Below are positions 22,801 through 34,826 of a DNA stretch of 64,000 nucleotides, piece by piece. A program made the position numbers and the translations under genes. The notes below the pieces were generated by a model. The model saw nothing but the letters and a program-made list of their open reading frames with translations. It ran no database searches and was not told where the DNA came from. The DNA is from Pseudovirgaria hyperparasitica. Taxonomy: Eukaryota; Ascomycota; Dothideomycetes; Acrospermales; Acrospermaceae. The stretch is taken from NCBI RefSeq assembly GCF_010093815.1, contig NW_022985558.1, forward strand, positions 1,217,459 through 1,281,458, written 5' to 3'. The first letter of the stretch is position 1. Each line of letters begins with the position of its first letter.

Positions 22801-25203
22801 TGGAGCTCATCAATGTCACGAACGAAAACGGCATGTTCAGGGCACAAGCACGTTATCTTCTCGAGCGATCTGACATTGATATCTGGAATTTTGTTCTCAG
22901 TGGCAACAATATGCACCGGAGATCTTTGGTCGACCAGGTCATCTCAACAGCTGTCCCAGAAAGCCAGGATCCTGACCGTGTGAGCTTAGCCGTCAAGGCT
23001 TTCATCCAGGGAGACATGCCCACGGAGCTCATTGAGCTACTTGAAAAGATTATTCTCGAGCCATCAACGTTCAGCGACAACACCAACCTTCAGAATCTTC
23101 TCATGCTCACCGCAGCCAAATCAGACCGTGGTCGTCTCATGGGCTACATTCATCAGCTCGAAAATTATACCCCTGAGGACATCGCCAACACCTGTATCGA
23201 CCTTGGCATGTATGAGGAAGCCTTTGAAATCCACAAGAAGGACAACAACCATGCCGAGGCCGCCAACGTTCTAGTTGACCACGTCGTTAGCATTGATCGA
23301 GCACAAGAATATGCTGACAAAGTGGACCTACCGGAGGTATGGAGCAAGGTTGGCAAAGCCCAGCTCGATGGTCTGCGCATACCAGATTCGATTGAGTCGT
23401 ACATCCGGGCCAAGGACCCTTCCAACTACAGCGAAGTCATTGAAATTGCAACACATGCTGGCAAGGATGAAGACCTGATAAAATACCTGAAGATGGCTCG
23501 TAAGACTCTTCGCGAACCTCCTGTCGATACTGCGCTTGCTTTTTGTTTCGCACGAACGAATCAATTGCCCGAGCTTGAAGATTTCTTGCGAGGAGCCAAC
23601 GTTGCGAACATTGAAGAGTCTGGTGATAAGGCATACGAAGAAGGCTTCCACGAGGCTGCGAAGATTTTCTTTACCAGTATTTCGAACTGGGCTAAGCTTG
23701 CTACTACGTTGGTTCATCTCGAGGATTACCAATCTGCTGTTGAATGTGCACGCAAAGCCAATAGCACTAAGGTGTGGAGACAAGTCAACGAAGCTTGTGT
23801 GGACAAAAAGGAGTTCCGTCTTGCACAGATCTGTGGTCTGAACCTCATCGTCCACGCTGAAGAACTGTCAGACTTGGAGCGCCAATACGAGCGTAACGGA
23901 TACTTTGATGAGCTCATTTCACTTCTCGAGGCGGGCCTTGGGCTCGAAAGAGCGTAAGTAAAACTACTTTCTTAAGAAAGTCTTGAGCTAATGACCTTCT
24001 AGACATATGGGAATGTTCACGAGTTTAGGTGTTGCGTTATCCAAGTACCACCCGGAACGTGTCATGGAGCACCTTCGCCTGTTTTGGTCCCGCATAAATA
24101 TCCCTAAGATGATTCGGGCTGTGGAAGAGGCTCATCTCTGTAGGCTATATCCAAAGACTTCAGGTTATATAGTATTTTGCTAATCATTACTGCAGGGCCA
24201 GAACTTGTCTTTCTGTACGCTCATTATGATGAGTGGGACAATGCTTCGCTTGCCATGATGGAGCGTGCCTCTGATGCATGGGAACACCACTCATTCAAGG
24301 ACACGATTGTCAAGGTTACTAACCTTGAAATTTACTACCGCGCACTCGCACACTACCTTGAGCAGCAACCAGATCTTCTCACCGATCTCCTCCAAGCCCT
24401 CACACCCCGTATCGATGTCAACCGTGTTGTGAAGATGTTCCAAAAGTCAGACAACATTCCTCTCATCAAGCCATTTCTGCTCAACGTTCAATCGCAAAAC
24501 AAGAGGACAGTCAACGATGCCATTAATGACCTCTTGATCGAGGAGGAAGATTACAAGACGTTGCGTGACTCGACGGAAAACTACGATAACTACGATCCCG
24601 TGGATCTTGCCCAGCGACTAGAAAAGCATGAACTTGTTTTCTTCCGCCAGATTGCCGCCAACATATATCGCAAGAACAAGAGATGGGACAAGTCGATCGC
24701 GCTATCGAAGCAAGACAAGCTCTTCAAGGATGCGATCGAGACAGCGGCCATCTCTGGGAAAGGAGAGGTTGTCGAGGATCTTCTTCGCTACGTAAGTTTC
24801 TCCGCCTGTTCGTCAGATAGACCAGTTCACTAACAGTTCCTAGTTTGTCGACATTGGCAGTCGTGAGTGTTATGTGGGTATGCTTTACGCGTGTTATGAC
24901 CTCATCCGCCCAGATCTCGTACTCGAGATCTCATGGCGTCATGGCCTTCATGATTTCACCATGCCATTCATGATCAACATGCTCGCACAGCAACATGCTG
25001 CCATTGAGACACTCAAGAAGGACAACGAGGAGCGCAAGGCTCGCGAGGCATCGCAGCAAAAGACCGAAGAGGAGAAGCCCATCTTGGGCTCGAGGCTCAT
25101 GCTTACTGCTGGACCTGGATCAATGTCGAGCGCACCAAGCCCAGGCCCATATGGACAAGCGAACGGCATTGCGCCGCAACCCACAGGCTACAGGGCTTTC
25201 TAA
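19811..25203 (+). CDS. chc1: Clathrin heavy chain
   Basis: Seven exons: 19811-19852, 19911-19931, 20008-20034, 20091-23953, 24003-24139, 24196-24791 and 24844-25203. They join in phase to 1681 residues, the usual size. Exons 1-3 are tiny (14, 7 and 9 codons) and supply MAQRLPIKFTELLS, LPSLDVP and QSAIGFNSC; exon 4 continues TLESDHFICVRQQ. The N-terminal propeller (to about 330) includes VVFWKWFSPSSLGLVT. The long leg of clathrin heavy-chain repeats follows, and the protein ends near the trimerisation region (RPDLVLEISWRHGLHDF) with a QPTGYRAF tail. It forms triskelia coating endocytic and trans-Golgi vesicles. Every junction restores a conserved stretch, for example EEAHL-WPELVFLY. Confidence 0.97.
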
Positions 25204-25767
25204 ACCGCGTGACGTAGTGGCTATGATGGGGCTAATCAGATGATATGAGTAGACAGAGGTCCGGCATCACATTGCTGTCATCTCTTGACATGAGATCTGC
25301 ACGAAGAGACAAGATGAATGAGCGCGGAGAAACATGAAATGGATAAGGTATTAGCGGGGGGTAATTGCCGTTAGGAGAACTTTATTGAAGACAAGGCTTT
25401 TTTTAACTTGTCTTCTTGAGGTTTCTTTTTTAACACACATTCACCGATATACCGTGTAACTTTAGTTCTACCCTTTTTTTGTAGTTTCTTAAAGAAAAAT
25501 GAATGGTGGGGGCTTGATTTTTTGGGGTTTAATTCTATATGGGTTGTACGATGCTCTTTCCACATGTGACTTGCTACCATGGTAGTGGTGCGACGTCAGT
25601 TGTCTAATTAGCATGCATTCATACATTCCTTGGGACCTTGGGACTCTCGCTTGGCGAGGCTCACCCTCTCACTCACTCCCACCCCTTCTGAGAGAGGAGT
25701 GGCCTCCGCAATCCGTCACGACAATGGTCCGATTTTGGATCTCCGGAAGTGTTCTCGTGAGGTAGGC

Positions 25768-25812
25768 GTGTGTGTATGTGTGTGTACGTGTGTACACGTG
25801 TGTGCATGTGTG
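25768..25812. repeat. GT-rich simple repeat
   Basis: Alternating purine-pyrimidine tract built mostly of GT, interrupted by TA, AC and GC steps (GTGTGTATGTGTGTGTACGT and onward). It may adopt Z-DNA and is likely to vary in length between strains. Confidence 0.7.
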
Positions 25813-26199
25813 GTAGACGTGTGTCTCGGGAAACGAATCGAAGAGGGTTTAGGGGAGGAGTGGAGTGGAGTGGATTTGTTGAGTGGATGCATCAGGTGGG
25901 TGTTGTGCAACAGGTGCAGGAAGGAGGCAAGGGAGGGGTGGGGAGTTTGTGATTGGGCGGGGCGGGCTTCCGTGGTGGTTTCCGGGTATAGGTATAGGTA
26001 TATATAATGTGTGTGCCCCTGTCTGTGGAAGCTTGGCGGTTGGAGATGGGCGGAGGGGATTCGGGGCATCGGGGGATTTGTTAAGTGGGGTTGAGCTGGC
26101 TGGGTTGAGATGGGATTACATTACTGGAGATTTTTGCAGGCTGAGGAGAGATGGAGATGGGCATGAGGGTAGATCTGAGTGTGGAGGAGCTGCGGGGGT

Positions 26200-26226
26200 G
26201 AGATGAGATGAGATGAGCTGAGATGG
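26200..26226. repeat. GATGA short tandem repeat
   Basis: Several head-to-tail copies of GATGA and near variants (GAGATGAGATGAGATGAGC). It lies at the end of the purine-rich stretch described for this gap. Confidence 0.6.
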
Positions 26227-27926
26227 ACTGAGAGGGGACTCGTTCTGTCGTGTGTGTTTTGGCCAGATGATCATCAATCATATAGTGTGTGTGTATTGGA
26301 TGGGCATCAACTATGGCACGTCCAATGCAGTCTGTGTAAACGCTGTGGTCGTCAGATGATGACGACGGTCCGTCCTGGGAGGCTTTTGGTCAAGCCTTGG
26401 GGCGTCATATTAGCTGGCGCAAGATATGGTCCAATTCGCATGACGCCGTCCGCCTGTTTGTCCTGAAACACGGGCGGGATGGGTTGGGCGGGACGTCCGC
26501 AATCCGGTGGGATACCAAGAACGAGTATGTATATGGCCAAGGCAGCCGAGCCTTTGGGGAGTGACAAGACGACGATCGCTTGGACATGCTGAAGAAAGGA
26601 TAAGAAAGGGACGTAGACGGATAATTGAATAAGAGGGCAGTATATTAAGCTCTACACGTAACTTCATGGGAATGCCATTACCAGTAAGGAGCGTTTCTTC
26701 AAGTAACAACATAAAGGTGCGGCGGGGAGGGGAGAGAGAAAGAGCTACTGGATGGAGGTCAGAGCTCAAGCCCGTGGGGGAAAGAGCGAGGGGGAGCTGC
26801 GTCGACTTACTGAATCGGGGGTAAACAGACTGGAACAAGCTTGGACTGGCCTACGCCCTGACGACTGTCGCTTGGAGCGCTGCATCACTATTTATCGTGA
26901 TAGCGTGTGGACTATCTCGTAGTACCGTTTACACCTTCACAACTGTCCAGGTAATCAAGGAGTCGTCGTTATCTCCAACCCTACCAGCCAGCCACGGATG
27001 TTAAGAGCTGCTGAGTGTGTCAGTTAGTATCTTATGCGCAATCGCTCGTCGAACCAGCCCGAACAGCCGAGTGTAGCCGGTGCTTCCCAAGGCCCGAGAT
27101 AATTGATCTGTATAATAGTTATTTCCATGGCTGTGGAGAGGTTGAGTCATATGCGTCGCTGATGTATGACATAGATGCATGGTGTGATACAATTGGCGTG
27201 TCTCGTACGGACATCCCAAGGCTTGGACTGGTGACAGAATATAATTAGCAGAGCATGCCAAACAAAGAAACGTCCATCAGAGTGCTTAATGCGGTACTTG
27301 GCAAGCGTTTGTCCCCGCTTGGCGGTGCGTCAAGGTTGCTCGGATCAATTGGTGACGAGCACGGTAGTGATGGTGAGGGTATAGTGTTGTGTGTGCTCAG
27401 GAAGCGGTCAGGGATTGTGCATATGCAGCGGCGAGGAATCGAGGGGCTCAGATGAATGTCGGGATAATGCCTGGATTCTGGTGGTTGTGAATGTCTTGTT
27501 GTTTAGGTTGTGTCTGTTTGCTGGAGCTGACGTACAACCTTGCAGGCATCAAAAAGCAATTGTTCCCTGTGGATTGTGGGGTGGTCAGAGCTTGAACTCA
27601 ACTATTCCTAGTATACTCTATCTGTGTCTATATATCTAAGGTATGTGCCCCTCATTCATCATAAGCCCGAAGCTCGGCGCTAGTCCTAATCCAAGCTTCC
27701 AACGCAATTGAGCTTTCAGACCGCCCACCATAAACTCACTGACACGGCCCCGGTCGTTTTTGTTGTGCTTGAAGCCCTCCCTCACCCTCCTCCACTAGAT
27801 TGTTGGCTTCATAAAGACCTGCGCCCGCCCTCTTTTCTCTAGCTCATACAATCGCATTTCTTTCCTCTCCACTCATCTCCCCTCCCGATCTCTCCCCTCA
27901 ATCAAACTCCCCCTCACTCGCCCACC

Positions 27927-30900
27927 ATGACCGACCAAACGAAGGACGACGCCAACAACACGGCTATCTCTGACGATTCCTTTGATGAAGATGACCACGA
28001 TAATGCGCACATTCACCGTAACTCGGTCCACCAGCGGTTGCGAGCAAACAGCTCCATCATGCAGCTGAAGAAGCTACTCGGTTCGTCTGCCTACCCTTAC
28101 TGCTCATTTCAATTGGCATATGTAGTCTCGCGAATCATACGAGCTAAGCTAACCTCCAATTTCCATGTACAGTGGCCAACCGAGGTGAAATTCCTATTCG
28201 TATTTTCCGCACAGCTCACGAGCTGTCTCTGCATACCGTTGCTGTCTACAGTCATGAGGACCGACTGGGCATGCATCGTCAGAAGGCTGATGAGGCCTAT
28301 GTCATTGGAAAGCGCGGCCAATACACTCCCGTCGGCGCCTATCTGGCTGGCGACGAGATCATCAAGATTGCTCGCGAGCACGAGGTTAACATGATCCACC
28401 CGGGTTATGGCTTCCTCTCAGAGAATGCTGAGTTCGCAAAGAAGGTTGAGGAAGCTGGCATTATTGTAAGTCTTGGCAGCGGACCTCCGTATTTCTTTTT
28501 GTACGACCGTCAGGATTCCAATTGTATGGATTGTGTGTCGCAATGACACATCAACTTTGCAGCATGACTTGGAGTGCGCAATCCGTCTAGTTTTCTTTTG
28601 GGTCTAGAGGGATGTGCTAACGACACATTCCAGTGGGTTGGCCCCACGCCAGAGACCATTGAATCCTTGGGAGATAAGGTTTCTGCCAGAAGATTAGCCA
28701 TCAAGTGTGATGTTCCTGTCGTACCAGGTACCCCAGATCCTGTCGCGAAATTCGAAGACGCAAAGGTCTTCACGGACGAATATGGCTTCCCAATCATTAT
28801 CAAGGCCGCCTTTGGTGGAGGTGGTCGTGGTATGCGTGTTGTGCGCGACCAGGAGAGCTTGAAGGACTCCTTCGAGCGTGCCACATCCGAGGCCAAGTCA
28901 GCTTTCGGTAACGGCACCGTCTTCATCGAGCGCTTCCTCGACAAACCCAAGCACATTGAAGTCCAACTGTTGGGTGACAACCACGGCAACGTGGTCCATC
29001 TCTATGAGCGTGACTGCAGTGTGCAACGTCGTCACCAGAAAGTTGTCGAGTTGGCACCAGCCAAAGATCTACCGGCCAAAACGCGAGACGCCATCCTGGC
29101 TGATGCTGTGAAACTCGCCAAGTCGGTCAACTACCGCAATGCTGGAACGGCGGAGTTTTTGGTCGACCAACAGAACAGATATTACTTCATTGAGATCAAC
29201 CCTAGAATGTAGGTATCTCGTGGCCTGGATGTATCGCACAAGCGCTAACAATTGCATAGCCAAGTCGAGCACACTATCACCGAAGAAATCACCGGCATTG
29301 ATATTGTGGCCGCCCAGATTCAGATTGCTGCAGGTGCCTCCCTGGCACAGCTTGGACTTACCCAAGACCGTATCTCTACCCGAGGATTTGCTATTCAATG
29401 TCGTATCACCACCGAAGACCCGGCAAATGCTTTCTCCCCAGATACTGGCAAGATTGAGGTCTACCGCTCGGCCGGTGGAAACGGTGTCCGTCTAGATGGT
29501 GGTAATGGTTTTGCTGGCTCAATCATCACTCCGTAAGTACCTGCTCTTATGTCCTACTGTACCAGCTTTCTTGTTTCATTGTTCCATTACCATTTGTGTC
29601 TATCTTTGTGATTGTGTCTCTTTATATTGCAGTTGTGTTTTCATAGCAGGCTCAACACGTCTTTGTTGATCCTGTACTTTCATTCTGTCTCTTCGATTTT
29701 TCTTATCCGTCCTCCATTGCCTGTCTTCTTCGTCGAAAGTATGTCTACAAATGGAAGACATGCCGCGATGCTTGCGTCTCTGCGCCTTGTTGGGGACATC
29801 ACATGTCCAGGACCTGTAGTGGTCGGGTCATGTGACGACATCCACACTGAGAGGCAATTGTGTATATCATTGGCCTCTTCCCTGGTCAAGGCTTCTTGGA
29901 CCTCGACTGATGGGTAGCCATTGACCTGGATGGGGGTAAATGGCCATGCGATCTACATGCCTGTCATCATTGACATTGTGGCATGTATTCTATTTTCTCT
30001 GCCCAATTCTCATTTCAAATGCGCGCTTTTCTTCTCCTTCGATGATATCTCTTTTCTACAGCTTTTCAATCGCTCACGTGTATCTGAATTCATGACCTAC
30101 CTTCGACACTTGCTCTTAGGCTTGCTAATGCGTCCCACAGGCACTATGATAGTATGCTGACGAAATGCACATGCTTGGGATCAACTTACGAGATCGCTCG
30201 AAGAAAGATGCTGCGTGCCTTGGTCGAATTCCGAATCCGAGGCCTTAAGACCAACATCCCATTCTTGGCATCCCTCCTCACTCACGAGACATTCATCGCT
30301 AGCAAGTGCTGGACTACCTTCATCGATGACACTCCTGAATTGTTCGCCCTTGTTGGAAATCAGAACCGTGCACAGAAGCTGTTGGCATACCTCGGTGATG
30401 TTGCTGTGAATGGCAGCCAGATCAAGGGACAAATCGGCGAGCCCAAGTTCAAGGGCGAGATCCGCATCCCAGAGCTCGTTAGCAAGGACGGGAAAGTCAT
30501 CGACACATCTAAGCCATGTGCAACTGGATGGAGGAACATCATCGTCGAGAAAGGCCCTGCCGAGTTTGCCAAGGCTGTGCGCGCTAACAAAGGCTGTCTC
30601 ATTATGGATACCACCTGGAGAGATGCTCACCAATCTCTTCTCGCTACTCGTCTCCGTACTATCGACATGTTGAACATTGCCAGCGAGACCAGCCATGCTT
30701 TCAGCAACGCTTGGGCTTTGGAGTGCTGGGGTGGTGCTACATTTGATGTTGCCTATCGTTTCCTGTACGAAGATCCATGGGACCGACTCCGCAAGATGAG
30801 GAAGGCTGTACCCAACATTCCTTTCCAGATGCTACTGAGAGGCGCCAACGGCGTTGCTTATTCTTCGCTACCTGACAATGCCATCGTACACTTCTGTGAA

Positions 30901-32494
30901 CAGGCCAAGAAGAACGGTGTCGATATCTTCCGTGTCTTTGATGCTCTCAACGATACTGAGCAGCTCGAAGTCGGTATTAAGGCTGTTCTCAAGGCTGGTG
31001 GTGTCGCTGAGGGCACTGTTTGCTACTCAGGTGACATGATGAACCCAGCCAAGAAGTACAACCTTGAGTACTATATGACAGTGGTTGACAAGATTGTCAA
31101 GATGGGCGCCCATGTTCTGGGTATCAAGGACATGGCTGGTGTACTGAAGCCGCGTGCTGCCACACTCTTGATTGGTAGCATTCGCAAGAAGTACCCCGAC
31201 CTTCCGATCCATGTTCACACTCACGATTCTGCCGGTACTGGTGTTGCCTCTATGGTCGCTTGTGCCCAGGCAGGTGCTGATGCCGTAGATGCTGCGATGG
31301 ATTCATTGTCCGGAACCACTTCACAGCCAGCTATTGGTGCTCTCCTCGCATCTCTCGAGGGGGGTGACCTTGACCCCGGCCTTGATGCTCACGTTGTCAG
31401 ACATCTTGATGCTTACTGGGCACAACTTCGCCTGCTCTACTCTCCCTTTGAGGCTGGTCTGACTGGTCCCGATCCCGAGGTGTATGAGCATGAGATCCCT
31501 GGTGGCCAGTTGACCAACCTGATCTTCCAGGCTTCCCAGCAAGGTCTCGGAGCTAAGTGGGCGCAGACCAAGAAGGCCTATGAGCAGGCCAATGATCTTC
31601 TCGGAGACATTGTCAAAGTCACGCCTACCTCGAAGGTTGTTGGTGACCTCGCTCAATTCATGGTCGCCAACGGCCTCTCCGAGGAGGATGTGCACAAAAA
31701 AGCTGAACAGCTTGACTTCCCCAGCTCTGTACTCGAGTTCTTCGAGGGTCTTATGGGTCAACCTCACGGCGGATTCCCTGAGCCACTCCGCACCCATGCT
31801 CTCCGCGATCGCCGGAAGATGGACAAGCGTCCAGGTCTTTACATGGACCCCATTGACTTCACTAAAGTCAAGGCTGACCTCAAGGAAAAATACGGTGGTG
31901 CCACCGAGACTGACGTCGCGTCCTGGGTAATGTACCCCAAGGTTTTCGAGGACTATAAGAAATTCACCGACAAGTATGGCGATCTGTCTGTTCTACCCAC
32001 GCGGTTCTTCCTGTCCAAGCCTGAAATCGGCGAGGAGTTCCACGTTCAGCTCGAGAAGGGTAAGGTTCTAATCCTCAAGCTCCTTGCTGTTGGTCCTCTC
32101 TCGGAGCAGACTGGCCAACGTGAGGTCTTCTACGAAATGAACGGCGAAGTGCGCCAAATCGCCGTTGAAGATATTCACGCCGGTATCGAGAACACTGCTC
32201 GTGTCAAGGCCGACTCGAGCGATAGCAGCCAAGTCGGCTGCCCGATGTCTGGTGTTGTCGTCGAGGTTCGCGTGCACAACGATGCTGAGGTCAAGAAGGG
32301 TGATCCTATTGCTGTACTTAGTGCCATGAAGATGGTAAGTCTTTCACGCAAGTCTGCTATACAAATGCAAGTACTAATATGTTTGACAGGAAATGGTCAT
32401 CTCCGCACCACACTCCGGCAAGATCGGTGAGCTCAGCGTCAAGGAAGGTGACTCGCTAGACTCACAGGATCTCGTGTGCAAGATTGTCAAGTGA
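27927..32494 (+). CDS. pyc: Pyruvate carboxylase
   Basis: Six exons: 27927-28080, 28173-28465, 28634-29208, 29260-29532, 30141-32334 and 32390-32494. They give 1197 residues. An acidic N-terminal extension precedes [20 protein letters not shown], the biotin carboxylase start. ATP-grasp is marked by [16 protein letters not shown] and [14 protein letters not shown]. The carboxyltransferase domain has [25 protein letters not shown] and [15 protein letters not shown]. The C-terminal biotinyl domain carries SAMKMEM, with the biotinylated lysine between A-M and M-E; an intron falls after AMKM. There is no mitochondrial presequence, so it is cytosolic as in other fungi. It converts pyruvate to oxaloacetate for anaplerosis. 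Intron 4 (608 bp) is far longer than the rest. Confidence 0.97.
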
Positions 32495-33140
32495 GGGCAG
32501 CAATTGAGAATATCTTGCTTTCGTACCTCATTTATACCTATATCTTGTCATGTCTTGCGTGTGCCCGCAGCAGCGGTTTGGAGTCGGGAGGGGGGAAATT
32601 CCGAATGATGATCTTGATGTCTGAACAACGTTCCACAAGGATTATGAATTCCATATTTTTAGTGCTCTGTTTGGATATCTATGAATGAAGAAGCAATTCA
32701 AAAAGATTCATTAATTATCTATACACTCAATAGAGTGATTCTGTATTCATCTAGGTACGCTGAGGTCTACTCCTCTTTTACGGATAAAGGAGTGCCTATC
32801 TCTTTCCTCCGCAGGTCTTTATGACCGAGTCTCGAGGCCTCGACCGACGCCCAGACTGCACTGTTTAGTACCATCTAATCTACGACATGCACATGTCAGT
32901 CGTGGCAATTGTTTTGGATACTGTCCAACAGCTTTCGTGGTCATTGAAGGCGTATACTTCCAGAGCTATTCGAGCTCTGACAGTGAAGCCAAAGCGAGCG
33001 CATGCGCGCCGCTGAGCCCTCGACATCAATGCAAATGAATGCCATCCATGAAGCCGTCTCAGCTCAAGCTCTGACCACGAATCAATCCAAAGCAAATCAC
33101 TTCTCTCCAGCCAGAGCCAGCCGAGCCAACTGAGAGAAAT
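32495..33140. other. Convergent intergenic region
   Basis: Facing 3' ends of pyruvate carboxylase and the kinase. No gene, RNA or repeat is supported. Confidence 0.5.
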
Positions 33141-34464
33141 TCACTTCTTCATGCTGCCAAAATCGATTTTGCGCGCAACTTTATCTGCCCTGCCATCCGA
33201 CGGCGCCTCGCCTGGCTTCCGCTTCAGGTCCTCTGCCATCTTTACGGGTCCACCACCTCCGCCAGCCTGCGGGAGTAATTCCGTTTTCGTTGGCGCGGGC
33301 GCGGTGCGGAACCAGTCATGTGCGAGGATTTGCTTTGCTGTCGGTCGCTTGCGCGGGTCCAGACTGGTCATGCTGCGCAGCAGGTCGATGCCGATGGGGC
33401 CGAGCTGTCCGAACTCGCGGTTCCATTGCTCGGTCGGCATGCCGGGGGGTCTCGGGGCGCTGTCGTCTGAAGGGTTGATCAGGGGGGCGTTGGGCAGTTT
33501 GGTGACGCCGGGCCAGTTTGCTTCGGAGGGGGAGCCGAAGACTTCGGTGATGCGGGTGAAGATTTCGAGGTCGGTGTGGCCGGGGACCCAGTAGTCGCGC
33601 TTGACGAGTTCGCCGAGGACGATGCCGCAGCTCCAGATGTCGACTGCGGCGCTGTAGTGTGTTGCGCCGAGGAAGAGCTCGGGGGGCCGGTAGAAGGAGG
33701 TGACCATCTCGGGGGTCATGCGGGTGCCTGGGTCGGCGAAGCTGCGGGCGAGACCAAAGTCGGCGAGTTTGAGGGAGCCGTCGGCGGCGATGAGGAGGTT
33801 GTCGCCTTTGATGTCGCGGTGCATGACGAAGTGTTCGTGGCAGAACCAGACGGCGCGCATGAGCATGGCCATCCAGGCCTTGATGTCGGCGCCGGTGTAG
33901 CTGACCTCGGGCCCCTTTGCGTCGGCGCCGCGGTAGTAGATTGTTTTGAGGTCGCCGCGGGGCAGGAGCTCGATGACCATGTTTACGTTCTGGTCCTTGG
34001 AGGAGAAGACGGCCATGAGGTTGATGATGTTTGGGTGTTTGAGTTCTTGGAGGAAGCGGATCTCGCGGATGGTGTCGATGGACATGCCGTCTTTGAAGGA
34101 GTCGAGCTTTTTGGTCTTTTTGATGGCTACGAGCGTGTTGGGTGAGGTGGTGTCGTGGCCGAGGAAGACATTGGCGTAGGTTCCTTCGCCGAGGAGTTTG
34201 CCTGGGGGGGTTTCTATGTTAGAGGGATGTCTGTGAGAGTGGGTGTGCATGCTCACCTTTCTTGTATCGTGCTCGTGTTTGAGCGTTGAGCTCTTCTGCT
34301 AGGTCTCGTTCGCCGCCATCCTCGCCGGGGCTGGAGGGTTTCGATATCGGGGATGAGGCTGATGTTTCTGTGGCTCTGATCACGGTCAAGGCTTTCGCTT
34401 TGGCGGCTTGTATCTCTGTAGAGGCGCTTTTGGGATGTACTGGGGAGTTCGTGGACACACCCAT
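33141..34464 (-). CDS. kin28: CDK7/Kin28-type cyclin-dependent kinase
   Basis: Two exons, 34464-34257 and 34201-33141, encode 422 residues. A polar 65-residue N-terminal tail precedes the glycine loop KLLGEGTYANVFLG. The catalytic lysine is in VAIKKTKKL. The PSTAIRE-equivalent helix reads GMSIDTIREIRFLQELKHPN, in the style of CDK7 (NRTALRE). The catalytic loop is HRDIKGDNLL and the magnesium motif DFGLARSFADPG. The T-loop continues RMTPEMVTSFYRPPELFLG. A CDK7-type kinase would phosphorylate the RNA polymerase II CTD within TFIIH. The T-loop departs from the usual VTRWYR by VTSFYR, and HRDIKGDN replaces HRDLKPxN, so this may be a divergent or fast-evolving CDK. The GGGGGP tract and basic C-terminus are unremarkable. 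Confidence 0.85.
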
Positions 34465-34826
34465 ACTGAGAAATATGTAGGTTCGAGGCGCGCGGTCGGA
34501 TTTCTGCTGAGAGCGCTCACATGAAATATTCGAGGCTATATGAGCTGAGAGCGGGCTTCAGGAGTCTCAGACAGCATGCCTGAGCCCTCACACAAAGGAT
34601 GATCCTGGAGAAGGGTCCGCTGTGGTTTATTATCATTCTGGAACTCACCTCCGAATCGCCGCATCGTTTGGCTTGGCACGCCAAGCAGGACCTAAATCTT
34701 TCCCCATGACCCTTCACGCGATTGACTTTCGAGACCGTTCGACAACGCGTAACACGGTCTATATCGGTATGTGATCCTCGCAATTGACTATTACATGGAG
34801 ATACTAATACCATATCTAGCCGCACA
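34465..34826. promoter_or_regulatory. Divergent region kinase / mS41
   Basis: 362 bp between outward-facing start codons, holding both promoters. No coding sequence is supported and no specific site could be assigned. Confidence 0.55.

Larger units (their letters stand above)
25204..27926. other. Long low-complexity gap before pyruvate carboxylase
   Basis: 2.7 kb with no gene I can support. 25.75-26.25 kb is strongly G-rich on the plus strand, with GT-rich and GATGA-type simple repeats. The small frames there translate to low-complexity strings. The last 200 bp before 27927 are very pyrimidine-rich, as expected for the leader of a highly expressed fungal gene. Confidence 0.5.

Noticed and set aside
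25630-26007. 125-codon plus-strand open frame with Cys/Val repeats
   Set aside because: The Cys-Val repeats come from translating the GT microsatellite; nothing else supports a gene.
26410-26838. 142-codon minus-strand open frame
   Set aside because: Serine/proline/leucine-rich string from skewed DNA, with no motif, splice structure or resemblance.
29612-29917. Nested gene in pyruvate carboxylase intron 4
   Set aside because: The 101-codon frame has no recognisable content, and the surrounding exons join cleanly, so it is intron sequence.
33576-34145. 189-codon plus-strand open frame
   Set aside because: Antisense to the kinase exon; its Asp/Gly/Val-rich composition is the mirror of biased codons in the real gene.
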